Source of the DNA: Stomorhina lunata
Taxonomy: Eukaryota; Arthropoda; Insecta; Diptera; Rhiniidae
DNA: 64,000 nt
Direction of reading: 5' to 3'
Assembly (NCBI GenBank): GCA_933228675.1
Contig: OW121743.1
Coordinates: forward strand, 111,657,468 to 111,721,467
The position numbers were made by a program, and so were the translations under genes. Below, piece after piece: positions 11,857-22,949 of the stretch (position 1 is its first letter; each line of letters opens with the position of its first letter). Under the pieces are notes generated by a model that was not told the DNA's origin, made no database searches, and was given only the letters and a program-made list of their open reading frames with translations.

Positions 11857-12550
11857 CAGTGCAATCGCAATAGAGTGAACACTTGGTAATATGAACTACT
11901 TGATACTACGAACTTCCGATTTTTTCCATTAGTTACTTTATAGAGTGAACAGTACCCAACTCAATAGAGTGGACTTTTGTTTTTCTTATACATAATTGAC
12001 AAAGACGCACCTCTTATAGTTTTTTACATACTTTTTTATGAAACTCTTCTTCTCTTTTTGTTTATTTTATTAGTTACTCTATAGAGTGAACAATAGAGTG
12101 AACTTTTGTTATGCAAAATGGACAAAGAAATATAAGTTTTTTACACACTGTTTTATGAAACCGTTAGTTCATTTCCAATTTCTGCTAAAGGCGTTTCCGA
12201 CGCCATTTCTGAGACTGACACTGACATCGAGGAAGTAGCAGTAGCCAAACCAGATATTACAGCAGCGCAGGCCGTGCAGATTTTTAAAAAAAGCTATTGA
12301 CTGGGCAGAAAATAACACAAACAATTACGAAAATATTTTAGTTTTGCATAAATTCCGCGATTTAGCGGTGCAAAAAGCAAAAAATGCTTGTACAAAGCAA
12401 AAAACTCTTGAAAATTACTTTACTCCTTTGTAATTATATAATAATATTTAATAAATATAGATGTTTTTTTTATAGACTCTTTAGAGTGAACTTTTTCAAT
12501 AGAGTGAACAGGCCTTGCACGAATTAGTTCACTCTATTGCGATTCCACTG
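11857..12550 (+). mobile_element. Tigger/pogo-type DNA transposon remnant (694 bp)
   Basis: Left end cagtgcaatcgcaatagagt gaac and right end gttcactctattgcgattcc actg form ~24-bp inverted repeats. Each end is flanked by TA (11855-11856 and 12551-12552), the target duplication expected of Tc1/mariner/pogo elements. Several extra tagagtgaac boxes lie inside both ends (near 11941, 11965, 12072, 12084, 12484 and 12499), like subterminal transposase sites. The interior keeps the 3' end of a transposase gene (12193-12433). It is a deletion derivative, unable to move by itself. Confidence 0.85.
12193..12433 (+). pseudogene. C-terminal remnant of a Tigger/pogo-type transposase, frameshifted
   Basis: The first part reads VSDAISETDTDIEEVAVAKP and continues through DITAAQAVQIF. 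At the A-run near 12286 the frame shifts, and the other frame continues with KAIDWAENNTN, NYENILVLHKFRDLAVQKAK and KQKTLENYFTPL before the stop at 12431-12433. An acidic stretch, a helical DWAE...NILVLHKFRDLAVQKA segment and a final KQKTL..YF tail are typical of the C-terminus of pogo/Tigger (jerky-like) transposases. The DDE catalytic domain and DNA-binding domain are absent. It sits inside matching terminal repeats, which supports the assignment independently. Confidence 0.75.
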
Positions 12551-12552
12551 TA

Positions 12553-13584
12553 TTTTAATAATATTCAGCACAAATCTTGCTTATGATAACCTTAATCAGC
12601 GTACCTTATTTTGTAGGAATCGGCCCATATTTGACCATACCTCCTATACAAGACACATTCTCAAAAGACATTTATATACACATAAAAGCACGAAAACGTT
12701 TTTAACCAAATTTTCTGAAAAAAGTCCCAAAAAAACTTGGGTCATTTATGACCTCATGTCTAAAAAGGGTTAAAATATTTTTTTTTTCATAAAAAAGACT
12801 TTGTCTTAGTGTAAAGTAATTACTTTAAAGTATATTTATTAAAATTCAGTAATAAATTAGTAACATTACGTATTTAAAAAAAAAATACAAAAAATCAAAT
12901 TTTTCATTTCATTTTTCCGGGAAAAAAGGGTTAAGTTTACCCAATTTTAAAAACAAAGAACCTGTTTATATTTTCCATAATATGGGTAATTTTATTCCAT
13001 ATAAACATTATTAAAATTAAACATAAATAAGATTTATGAAGCATTTACTCAAATTATGAGCAAAAAAATACTTTTTTCGAAATTCGTCGAATTCGAACAC
13101 AAGGTACGGAATTTTTGAGTTTTATTGTCTTTCTTATCTTTTTTAACACACTGATGAGATAAATTCAAATTTGTAATATTTGTTTAACAAAATTTTCAAA
13201 AAATTAAAAAATGCGATTTGAAACTCACCAGACACGAGTTTTCGGGGGAAAATCGCAATAACTTCAAAACTGTTTTATGGGTTTCAAATATTGATGACTT
13301 CAATTAAAGCTGCATTAGTTCACTTTTAGATTACATTATCTTTTATCTTTAAAATAAATTGTAAATGGACAAAATGTAGCAAAAACTGCAAATACTCTCA
13401 GTTTTCCCCATACAAATGGGCTCAAAAATTTTGGGCACGTTGCTCGGGCTCATATCCTAAAAATATATCAATAATATTTTGCACACTTCCGATTGTCATA
13501 ATTTGTCCATATAATTTCACTATTAGAAGTCGGTCAGAGACAAAAGTCAAAAACGACCCACCCTAATACATATGTCTCTATTTT
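12553..13584. other. Non-coding, probably old dispersed-repeat sequence
   Basis: Segments such as gaatcggcccatatttgacc near 12617 and gaaatcggccctgttttcaa near 11291 resemble each other and lie on opposite sides of the Tigger-type element, so that element may have landed in an older repeat. No coding frame stands out. Confidence 0.35.
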
Positions 13585-13700
13585 GGGTGCCCTAGGTCTA
13601 GCGGGTAGTCTCCTAGACTGCTTGAGTGAGGATTGTGGGTTCGAGTTACACCAAAATCTCTGGTAAGCATATCGTTAGGATATTATTAAATTATGTATAT
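13585..13700 (+). mobile_element. tRNA-derived SINE-like segment
   Basis: The sequence ggtctagcgggtagtctcc followed ~35 bases later by gtgggttcgagttacacc has the layout of RNA polymerase III A and B boxes (GGTTCGAGT fits the B-box core GGTTCGANTCC). No acceptor stem can be folded and there is no CCA-ready 3' end, so it is not a working tRNA. A related segment lies at 26865-26935 on the - strand (both have ctag..tgc and GGGTTCGAG at similar spacing). Confidence 0.4.
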
Positions 13701-14794
13701 GCGTCGAAGACTTTGTTCGTTATTGAAACACATTTGAGCTAGTAGTATAGGGAATCATATGGACCGACTATAATACTTTATTATTTGGAAAAAAATTTGA
13801 TTTGTTAAAACTAGTTGTCATAATGCTACTAATCATTTTTCTGCACAATTTAAGTTTTCAAAGGAACTTAATCTAAATTTCCGACCAAAACTTTTAAATA
13901 TCAATTTCCAACTACATATTTTTGCTTTTAGTCAATATTTCATAAAGTTAATGGTCCATAAAATTAATAGATTAAACCTTTTAAATTTATAGATACTTCC
14001 TTGATACTCGTAGTAAAAATTCTGACTAAAATTTAAAAAAACACACAGTTTTTTTTAGAAAAAATGTCTGTATTATTGGGCAATCTAGTAATGTTCTACA
14101 TATATGTACATATGTATATAAAAATAATTGATATTTGAAAATGCATTTTTGTCATCATGTCTGGAGGAAAAAGTAATAAATGTTGTTTTATACCAAGAGC
14201 CTACACCACAAAAAATTTCCATTTCTTTTATGAGTTTCATAACATTTAGTCATTTGCCACATAATATTATGCCAGTAATAAATTTCAAGTAACTATAGCA
14301 ACACATCCCTCAGTAATGTTAGTAATAATGAAGCTACACTTAGGCCTTCAATAACACAGTTATATTAAAATGATGGCTGAGTATTAGTTCTAAAGAAATC
14401 TGTTATTATTGTTAACAAAAAATTGGTATTGGTTTATTTAAACAGTCACAAAAACCTTTTCTAGATTAATATCGTTTACCGAGTCTTTGATGTATATATA
14501 AGAAATACTCAAATGTTGCCAAAGAAACCAGTAAATAATAAAGAAAGAAAATCCTTAAACAAACCACCCAGAAGATATTTTTTGTTATTTTTGAGTTTGT
14601 GGAAATACTGTTTGTGTTTTGTAGAGTTTTGTGAAAAAAAGAGAATAGGAAAAAAAAATCAAAAAAATTTTAAAAGGAAATAAAATATTTATTTTATAAA
14701 AAAAATAAAAACAAACAAAAAAAAAAAAATATTTTGTTATTTTATCATCATAAACATAAGAGATTTTAATATAAAAAAATTAAGAAAAGAAAAA
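13701..14794. other. Non-coding stretch upstream of the katanin gene
   Basis: Contains a dispersed-repeat scrap (tatggaccgactataatac near 13758) and then AT-rich DNA. A-rich runs from about 14640 to the start codon probably form the 5' leader. I see no convincing TATA box or initiator. Confidence 0.4.
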
Positions 14795-16249
14795 ATGTCC
14801 AAAGACGAAGAGATACGCAATATCCATGCCAGACGCAAGAATATATTGTATCTAATGCAACGCTATTTAAATGATAATGGCTTTTATGGAACGGCGTCAG
14901 CCTTAAAAAACGAGGCCAAATTGAGCGATGATTTTGAATTGTGCGACAATATAGACTTGGATGGCATTTATTTGGAATATGCCAGCTACTATCAATTGAA
15001 ATTTGGCAAATATCCAAAAATCTTAAAGAAGCAACAACAACAGCTGCCCATAAAGTTGGAGCTGGCAGCTAAAAGGAAAAAATCCAAACAACAGTCAACA
15101 ACAACAAATGCAGCGGCAACGGAAACAGGGGAGACTATTAAGGAAGCCATATTTGATGTTAATGACCTGCAAGTAACGGTTAAGAAGATGGCCACACAAT
15201 TGAAACCTGAACAGCAGCAGCTGCAGCAACAACAACAACCACAAGCACCTTTACTTTTGTCAAAAGAAAAAGAAAATCTTGCCGAAACGGATACATTGGA
15301 AAAACAGTCTCTCAACCGTTTGCAGGAAATACAACATGCCAGTCTTTCCTCTAACAGTGATTTATTGTTAAGTTGCCAAGAATGGCAGAACTTGGCTGAA
15401 CTGGTTAAAGCCACTATTATAAAAGATGATTTGCAATTAAAGTGGTCGGATATTTGTGGCAACAGTCAGGCAGTGGAAATTATTAAAGAGGCTGTTATAA
15501 TGCCTTTGAACTATCCTCAACTGTTTACTAATGGCCTAAAACCCTGGCGTTCAGCTTTGCTGCATGGCCCCCCCGGCAGTGGCAAGACTTTATTAGCTAA
15601 AGTTCTTTGCTCGGAGACTAAACATAAGGTTACCTTCTTTAACATTACCTCCAGTATAGTGGTCTCCAAATGGCGTGGAGAATCGGAAAAGTTACTTAAA
15701 GTCTTATTCCATTTGGCCCTAAAACAGGCTCCCTCCATTATATTCTTTGACGAAATCGAAGGTCTTACCTCTAAACGTGATCGCTCTAATGATCATGAGT
15801 CCTCGAGACGTTTTAAAAATGAGTTGCTTCAGCTAATGGATGGTTTGGAACAGACTACAATGGGTTTGTTTATCTTGGCCAGCACAAATTTACCCTGGGA
15901 AATTGATCAGGCATTTTTGAGAAGATTTGAGAAGAAAATTCTTATACAACTACCCAATGAAGTGGAAAGAGCTTTATTAATTGGTAAGCTTTTGCCTTTA
16001 AATGTCAAATTAAATGAGCAGCAAATGGCTTCGTTGATCCAACTGTCCTCGGGCTTTACCGGTGACGAAATACGTTTGTCCTGTAAGGAAATTGCCATGC
16101 AAACTTTGAGAAAAATTACTAAGGTTAGACTAAAGGGTGAGCCGGCATCGGAGGATGTACCAGTGGAGCAGGCTTTTAGGCAGGTTAAGCCTTTGGGTTC
16201 GAGTTTAATGGAGAGGCATATGAAGTGGCAAAAGGAACATGGTTCATGA
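14795..16249 (+). CDS. KATNAL2: Katanin p60-like AAA ATPase (KATNAL2 type)
   Basis: Microtubule-severing type AAA ATPase of 484 residues in one uninterrupted exon. Residues 13-43 (RRKNILYLMQRYLNDNGFYG and the next ~11) fit a LisH motif, which distinguishes KATNAL2 from the MIT-domain katanins KATNA1/KATNAL1. A low-complexity linker follows (about 80-165, with glutamine runs). The AAA module starts at about 210 (WSDICG): Walker A GPPGSGKT at 258-265, Walker B IIFFDEIE with D319/E320, sensor-1 region ASTN with N365, and the arginine pair R376/R377 in FLRRF. The C-terminus (KPLGSSLMERHMKWQKEHGS) resembles the katanin/VPS4-type end. The start is the first ATG after A-rich leader, directly ahead of the LisH motif. 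All nucleotide-binding residues are intact, so the enzyme is probably functional. LisH domains usually mediate dimerisation. Being intronless in a repeat-filled region it could be a retrocopy of an intron-containing parent, but fly members of this branch may simply be compact. Neighbour 17566-18668 is on the opposite strand. Confidence 0.93.
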   Translation: MSKDEEIRNIHARRKNILYLMQRYLNDNGFYGTASALKNEAKLSDDFELCDNIDLDGIYLEYASYYQLKFGKYPKILKKQQQQLPIKLELAAKRKKSKQQSTTTNAAATETGETIKEAIFDVNDLQVTVKKMATQLKPEQQQLQQQQQPQAPLLLSKEKENLAETDTLEKQSLNRLQEIQHASLSSNSDLLLSCQEWQNLAELVKATIIKDDLQLKWSDICGNSQAVEIIKEAVIMPLNYPQLFTNGLKPWRSALLHGPPGSGKTLLAKVLCSETKHKVTFFNITSSIVVSKWRGESEKLLKVLFHLALKQAPSIIFFDEIEGLTSKRDRSNDHESSRRFKNELLQLMDGLEQTTMGLFILASTNLPWEIDQAFLRRFEKKILIQLPNEVERALLIGKLLPLNVKLNEQQMASLIQLSSGFTGDEIRLSCKEIAMQTLRKITKVRLKGEPASEDVPVEQAFRQVKPLGSSLMERHMKWQKEHGS

Positions 16250-16298
16250 ATATTTCGCAGAAAAGGAATTGTATTTTTATTTAAGAAAGTAATTTGAT

Positions 16299-16326
16299 AA
16301 TAAATAATTTTAATTAAACGAATAAA
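16299..16326 (+). promoter_or_regulatory. Polyadenylation signals of the katanin gene
   Basis: Two AATAAA hexamers, at 16299-16304 and 16321-16326, lie 50-80 bases after the stop codon in AT-rich DNA. Their position suits the 3' end of the katanin transcript; in such AT-rich DNA the hexamer alone is weak evidence. Confidence 0.5.
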
Positions 16327-17560
16327 GCTTTTGCTTAGAAAAAAGCTCTTGAATATATTTAAATAATTTTCTTCGATTTCTTTACTTATTACTTAGTTTT
16401 TTAAATTATTTAATTACAAACATGAATGTTTACAAATATTTGCTTTTATTAGACAAAGCTCAAGGTTTTTCTAAAAAAGCTTTTTGTTAAAGAATAAACG
16501 AAAAAGCTATTTCTGTGAAAGTGTAGTTCAGTTTACTATTGAGGTACACATAATTTATATAAACTTTTAAAAGTTTTTTCAAAAACAAGTTAAAATGCTT
16601 TATCGAAATAGCAAATTATTCTATAAAAGCTTTCATATAAATTCTTAAATTTCTCGTAAAAAAGTTTAAGCAAAAATAATTCACACGAAAGCTATTTTCT
16701 GTAGATAAATTAACTATTAAGCAAAACTTATTAACATTTTTCAAAAGCTTTTGGCAAAAATCTATTAAAAGCTTTTAGCTAAATATCAAATTATTCTGAA
16801 AAAGCTTTAATTTAAATGATTAAATTTCTTGTAAAATTTATTTTTTTTTGTTTTTAGTATCTGTAAAAGAAGTTTGGGCAAAAAAAATATTTTGCACGAA
16901 AGCTTTTTAATACTAAATATGGTAATCGAAAAGTTTTTGAAAATTTTCTGAACTTTCAAAATGGTTAATTAACTTGAAGGCTTTTGCAAAATGCGTTTTA
17001 GCATATCCTTGGATTGATAATGTATTTTTGATCAGTATCTAAAAGCTTAGAAAAGCTTTTAAAGAAAATATCTTAAAACTCTTAACAAAAGCAAAAAATT
17101 ATGTACGCGATTTTTAGATAATGAAAAGAAGTCGATGTTAAACCAAAAATAAACAGAAACGTACTTTGAGCTTTCAAGTTAATTGTTTTTTTTTAAGTTC
17201 AGAGAAGTTTATAAAAGTTTTCTGGCAAACTTTGTTAATATAAAAAGCTTCTTTGTAAGATCTTTTTGTAAAAGCTTTTAATGATACATTTTAATAATAT
17301 GTTTCTATCGGGAAGGTTTTGGTTATTTTGCAAAAGCTTTTAAATAAATTGTTTACATTACTATTTAATGTTAAAAGTATTTATATCAAATAGTTTGTAA
17401 AAGCTTTTAAGAAATTTTCTTCAGAAATTTTACCTAAAACTTTACCTAAATTTTAATTAAAGTTATTTTTTAAAACTTCTTTGATAAAGCTTTTAGAAAA
17501 GCTTTTTGTTAAACTTACTTTAAAATAATATTATCTATAGACATAAATAATTTTCTCATA
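16327..17560. repeat. AAGCTT-dense region (aaaagctttt clusters)
   Basis: Roughly 20 aaaagctttt or close variants lie in 1.2 kb (for example near 16475, 16743, 16767, 17042, 17055, 17271, 17330, 17399 and 17487). No fixed period is visible, so it is a dispersed word rather than a tandem satellite. It is similar in character to 9950-11160. If the - strand gene continues leftward this is the start of its intron. Confidence 0.6.
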
Positions 17561-17570
17561 TATACCTGCC
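17560..17570 (-). promoter_or_regulatory. 5' splice site of the - strand gene
   Basis: On the - strand the coding sequence reads GGGCAG then GTATATATG; the CAG|GT junction lies between 17566 and 17565. It is a good match to a fly donor. Translation beyond it hits a stop after three codons and base composition becomes intron-like. The exon would end in phase 2 (367 codons plus two bases). Confidence 0.7.
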
Positions 17571-18668
17571 CGTTGTACGTCTTCTGGCTCCCGCGATAGT
17601 CATACGCGATATATGACGTCGTATACGGCCACTCATGCGACGCGGTTGACTCGACACCGAACGCACACTGTATTCCGTGGCGGTTGAACTACGCCTACGA
17701 TCAATCGGTATAATATCTGAACACATAGAAGTTGATATAATCGAAGCGGTCGAACGACGTTTACCCCCCGTAAAGGTACCACCACTCGACGAAGTGGTGG
17801 TGGCCGAAGAGTCCGAACGCGAAAATAGGGAAGAACGCTTACTACGGGTGCCTGTGGCATCTTGAATATTACTATAGAACTCCTCAGTATCACGATCGTA
17901 AGAATCATCTGCCTCTGCTTCGTTGTCAGCATCAGCGCCAGTACCTCTTAGACGATCGTGATCGCCTTCCTCATCATCTGAGTTTATTAAGGTTTCATCT
18001 CTTTTGAGATAGCCATTCGATGAGCTACGTTGGACACCATTAGTATCATGCATTTCACGTTCGGCGGAAGATTTTGAACGAGCCGTATAGAAATCACTAG
18101 CCGCTGTTTCGTAATCTGAGGAAGCCCGTGTCAGCTGACTTCTTGAACTTAAAGCAGAACGATAATAGTTGGAAGAACTATTACTTTCGGGAGAGGTGGC
18201 TCTGGACGGACTGGTGGAGGTACCAGTAAAGGATCTGGGTTGTCTAACTAATCTACTGGTTCTCGAAGAGGTGGGGGTACGTTCTGAATCACTATCACCA
18301 CCCCCTACACTACCGCTAAATGTCACTTCATGGGCTTTTATTGATTTTGAAGATTTTCTGCGTGATGCAGTGGCTGCCTGACGGGTTTCACTATCAAAAG
18401 TGTCTTGTGGGGAAGAGGTAGAAATAATAGATGAGGAGGTTTTGGAGGTGGTGGCTGTTGCTGTTATGCTAGAGATTGGATGCTCTATTTTTGGCACTGT
18501 TGAGTTTTTACCATCTGTGTGTGATTGAGAGGGAGACGGTGGGACGGCTAGGGTGGCATTGAAGGCCGCTTCTTCTGCGTTTGGCTGTGCCTGATCGGTG
18601 TAGGCCCGCCGTCTACTCCAGGGAAACGCCCGTATAAATGCAAAGATTATAAAAAGCGTTGCAATCAT
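17566..18668 (-). CDS. First coding exon of a membrane-anchored, serine-rich protein (unrecognised)
   Basis: I do not recognise the family. The exon gives ~367 residues. The N-terminus (MIATLFIIFAFIRAFPWS) is a short hydrophobic segment followed by RRR, fitting a signal anchor with a basic cytoplasmic side, such as ER or outer mitochondrial membrane. The rest is probably disordered: serine/threonine-rich with many R-R-x-S or SP sites, an acidic patch at about 230-265 (NSDDEEGDHDRLRG, DADNEAEADDS), and a basic C-terminal part (RRMSGRIRRHISRM, ARRRT). An in-frame TGA lies ~36 bases upstream of the ATG with no other Met between, supporting the start. GC content and codon use are clearly coding compared with the flanks. 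The exon ends at a splice donor; globular domains, if any, lie in exons not visible here. Alternative: a single-exon gene ending RTTGRYI, less likely given the strong donor. Confidence 0.8.
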
Positions 18669-19626
18669 AGCCGTTGTAACATTGTTTGCTTTGAATGTAT
18701 TTCAGTTATATTATTTTTCGATTTATTAAAAAAATTATGTTAAATTTTAATAATTTAGTTGGTTGCGAGTTTTGTTATAATTTTTGATTCGTTAATTTTT
18801 TGTTTAGGGAATTCTGTAAAGAAATTTTTGAGGAGTTTGGGTTAATTTTTTAAAATTTTAATAAACCTTTTCTGTGATTTCACTGAAATTTTTTGTTCTT
18901 AAAAAGCAAGCAGTTGTAAATTTAAATTGTTATTACAAAATTTTTGAAATATCTTTAAAGTTCATTAAACTGTAAAAAAATTCACTTTTAAGAAAATTTG
19001 TTATTTAGAAAAAACCTTGAATTTTTTATAATTAAAAAAAAAACAACCAAAAAATAGAGCATGGCTAAATTTTATTTAAAAACTTGTTGATCACCCCCAA
19101 CACTTTTCAAAATTTCATTATAGTTGTAGAAAATATTTTAAAATTTTAATTGCAGTGATTTTTTTTTTAAGATTTCATGTTTTAAATATTTTTTCACACA
19201 ACTTCTGTTTTTATTTACAATTATTTAGGAAAAATAAAAAACGTGTATGTACTACAACGCGATACTATCTTTATAACAAATAAAATGCCTGATATAAACA
19301 CAGGGCAAAATCGTTTTGAGAAAAAATGTTTTTTTCTAAACTTTTCAATTAAATAGTTGTAGTTTTGAGAACGAGCACAGATCGAGTGATGTTATTTATT
19401 GTCTTCTTTGTAAACACAAACTAATCACTTGTTTTAGAAAATAATTGAAATTTGATGAAAAGAATTAAATATTTTTTTTGTTTGTTTCTGAACATTATAA
19501 AAAAATGCACTTAAAAAATTTGTATCTCGTTTTTAGAACAAGTGTGATAAAGGCAAGTACACCATTTGCAAAAGAGATTTTAAGACAAATTATATTATAT
19601 ATATATAATTCCTCGACAACATTCCA
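18669..19626. other. Upstream region of the - strand gene
   Basis: Presumed 5' UTR and promoter region of the gene at 17566-18668, AT-rich. I cannot place a TATA box or initiator with confidence and see no further coding frame. Confidence 0.35.
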
Positions 19627-21125
19627 ACATTCTCTATAGAAAATTTTTTTATCAAAAACTTTTCTATAGAATATTTTTTTTATCAAAAAATTTTCTATAG
19701 AAACTGTTTTTATCAAAAAATTTTCTATAGAAATTTTTTTTATCAAAAATTTTTCTATAGAAAATTTATTTATCTAAAATGTTTTTATAGAAAATTTTTT
19801 TATCAAAAATTTTTCTATAGAAAATTTTTTTAACATAAAAAATTATAAAAAATTTTACTTAGAAAATTTTATATCAAAAATTTTTCTATAGACAATTTTT
19901 TATCATAACTTTTTCTATAGAAAATTTTTTTATCAAAAATTTTTTTATAGAAATTTTTATCAGAAATTTTTCAATAGAAAATTTTTTTATCTATAGAAAA
20001 ATATTTTTATCAAAAATTTTTTTATTAGAAAACATTTTTTTGTCAAAAAAATAATTTTTATCAAATTTTTTAGGAAATTTTTTTTTTAGAAATTTTTTTA
20101 TCAAAAATTTTGCTATAGAATTTTTTTTTTTCAAAAATTTTTCTATAGAAAATTTTTTTATCAAAAATTTTTCTATAGAAAATTTTTTTATCAAAAATTT
20201 TTCTATCGAAAATTTTTTTATCAAAAATTTTTCTATAGAAAATTTTTTTATCAAAAATTTTTCTATAGAAAATTTTTTTATCAAAAATTTGTCTATAGAA
20301 AATTTTTTTATCAAAAATTTTTCTATAGAAAATTTTTTTGTCAAAAATTTTTCTATAGAAAATTTTTTTATCAAAAATTTTTCTATAGAAAATTTGTTAC
20401 CAAAAATTTTTTTATAGAAAATTTTTTTATCAAAAATTTTTCTATAGAAAATGTTTTTATCAAAAATTTTTCTACAGAAAATTTTTTTATCAAAAATTTT
20501 TCTATAGAAAATTTTTTTATCAAACATTTTTTTAACAAAAATTTCTCTACCAAAAATTTTTCTTAGAAAATTTTTTATCAAAAATTTTTCTATAGAAAAT
20601 TTTTTATCAAAAATTTTTTTATCAAAAATTTTTCTATAGATAATTTTTTATCAAAAATTTTTCTATAGAAAATAATTTTTATCAATTTTTTTAGGATTTT
20701 TTTTCAACAATATTTCTATAGAAAATTTGTTTATCAAAAATTGTTCTATAGAAAATATGTTTATCAAAAATTTTTCTATACAAAATTTTTTTATCAAAAA
20801 TTTTTCTATAGAAAATTTTTTTTATCAAAAATTTTTCTATAGAAAATTCTTTTTATCAAAAATTTTTCTATAGAAAATTTTTTTATCAACAATTGTTCAT
20901 CAAAAATTTGTTTATCAAAAATTTTTCATCAAAAATTTTTCTATAAAAAATTTTTCTGTAAAATTTTTTTTTATCACAAAATTTTTCTGTAGAAAAATTT
21001 TTGATGAAAAAATTTTTTATAGAAAAATGTTTGATAAAAAAATTTTCTATAGAAAAATTTTTGATAAAAAAATTTTCTATAAAACTTTTTATCAAAAATC
21101 GAAAAATTTTCTATAAAAAATAATT
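19627..21125 (+). repeat. 30-bp satellite array, tatcaaaa linker type
   Basis: About 50 monomers near aaaatttttttatcaaaaat ttttctatag. The middle (about 20140-20400) is nearly uniform; the ends are degenerate. From about 20985 to 21085 a short segment runs in the opposite orientation (aaaaatttttgataaaa), a local inversion. A 196-codon open frame on the - strand is produced by the 30-bp period and is not a gene. Confidence 0.92.
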
Positions 21126-21540
21126 TTTACCAAAAATTAAATGGTTTTTTTTTAGCTGAAAAATATAAAAATCTAAAATTGCTTAATATTAGAATTTATT
21201 TCTATTTCAAAAAATTTTGCCAATTCGGTTACATTTATTTCAAACAATGTTTACAAAAATAAAAGTGTTGTGGCAACAATGTTCGAGATTATATTTCTTT
21301 CTGTGTTCTCGAACCATGTATTTTGTTGCTATCATTTGGATTTTGTTTTGTTTCTTGTATATTTCGTTTTTGTATTTTCTTTAAGAGACACCAACCGACT
21401 TAGCTATCATCCAAATTCCAACTGAATGCTTTTAATACTAATTTTCACGAGTTTCGTTAAAGATTGTGATATTTAAGAAAATTACAAAAAGTCTTCGGCT
21501 TCTGGTGGTATGGGCTGTCTATGCCTGGTTATAATTCAAT
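21126..21540 (+). mobile_element. Conserved flank of the satellite-carrying element (longest copy)
   Basis: Follows the array at 19627. It shares with 28386-28735 the blocks aaaaatctaaaattgcttaa, gtggcaacaatgttcgagat and catccaaattccaactgaat, and with 62030-62255 and 5176-5490 the end block gtcttcggcttctggtggta. Similarity stops at about 21537 in all copies, so this is probably one end of a mobile element. No coding frame. The end carries a small GC-rich patch (ggctgtctatgcctgg) that might form a weak hairpin. Confidence 0.7.
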
Positions 21541-22949
21541 ATTCGATAGATGTCAAAGTATGAATACATATTTTTTTCAATCGCTATATTAATGAAAAAT
21601 TTTGTGTCATAAAAAGATGTCTGATAAAATTTTTTTTATTTAAAATTACATTGAATTTATTTTTTTAACAAAAAATTTAATATTAAAAGATTTAGCTTCC
21701 AACATTTTTCTATGAAATAATTTTTACTATGAATATTTTTTATACAATGGAAACCGTGTAATTAAATTAATGATTTCCCTTTCTTTAAGAACCCACATAA
21801 ACACGGACCCCCACCAAACCTTCAAAAAAAACTGCAATAGCAACAAATAAAAAAAAAAAACTAATGATTGATCATTCAATTGTGCTCGATCCCCTCTAAC
21901 ATTCACCCAATTTCTCTGGCTGTTAGTCATTTATTTTCTCTTACAACATCTGTCTGTTACTTTTCTAACATTAAAAGTCAATAACAGCTGTTGTAGGTCT
22001 GTGTATGACTGTGTTGGTAGTCAGTGCGCCAGTCTGTGTGTGTGTGTATGTATATGTATTATGTTAACATGGCTGTTTAAATTGCTTTTGTTATAATTTT
22101 CTTACGTTTTCTGTTTATCATTATTAATGATGATAATTAGTATTATTTGTTTTTTTTTTTTTGCTTTTGTTATTATTATCATTATTTATTTTTGTTCTCA
22201 TAATTTAAAAATTGTTTCTGCTGCTGCTGCAGTATTTGTTTGTTTTATATTTATCATAGCTGTACATTTCGATTATTTTTATATAAAATTTTGAAAAAAA
22301 TTAAATTATTTTGTTATTTAGTTTACTTACAAGGAATATAATTAAGTTAGAATTATTTAAGATTGTTTAAAATAAAATAACAATTTGCATGTGGTTTTCT
22401 GGATTTATTATGTTAAGTTATTATTTAAAATTATTACATTTCAAATACAAATTTTGAAATGAAATCAATATTTTTTTGTAAAAATTGAAATAATTTAAAT
22501 TTGTATTCCTTTCAAAGAAATAAAATATTTCTTTATTTCATTTTATTGCTTGTAAATAAAATTAAAATTTCTTCAAAACTCCCAAAATTTTTTTATTTAA
22601 GAAAATTTAGCTTGAATAATTTTATTCACAACAAAATTTTTGGAATAATTTTAATTCAAACTAATTTTTTTGATTATTTCAAAATTTTCTGTGAACAGTA
22701 AAAATAAAATATTTGGAGAATTTATTTCAAACAAGATTTTTTGACTATTGAAAATCGTTTACAGATTTTTTAAAATAAAAAAAGATTAAAAAATTAGCGA
22801 AGACGATGGTTTTTAGTGTAATGATTATAACCATAATAATGTAAACGATCTAGTGTTTGAAGTGGGTAAGAAGATCGGACATAAATTTTAATTTACAAAT
22901 ATTTTAATCTTAGCGATTTAAGTATAGAAATAATTTTATCCTTCGTCAT
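21541..22949. other. Non-coding, mostly single-copy-looking stretch
   Basis: From about 21770 to 22100 base composition is more balanced and contains a GT run (22035-22047). It shows no coding frame. The rest is AT-rich. Confidence 0.4.

Noticed and set aside
14766..16098. - strand open frames (83, 156, 73 and 63 codons) opposite the katanin gene
   Set aside because: Antisense shadows; the Cys/Ser runs mirror the glutamine codons of the katanin linker.
19991..20581. 196-codon open frame of repeating KFLIKKFSIE on the - strand
   Set aside because: It is the 30-bp satellite read in frame: 30 is a multiple of three and the monomer lacks stops in that frame. The composition is only Lys/Phe/Ile/Ser/Glu and it has no neighbours or signals of a gene.
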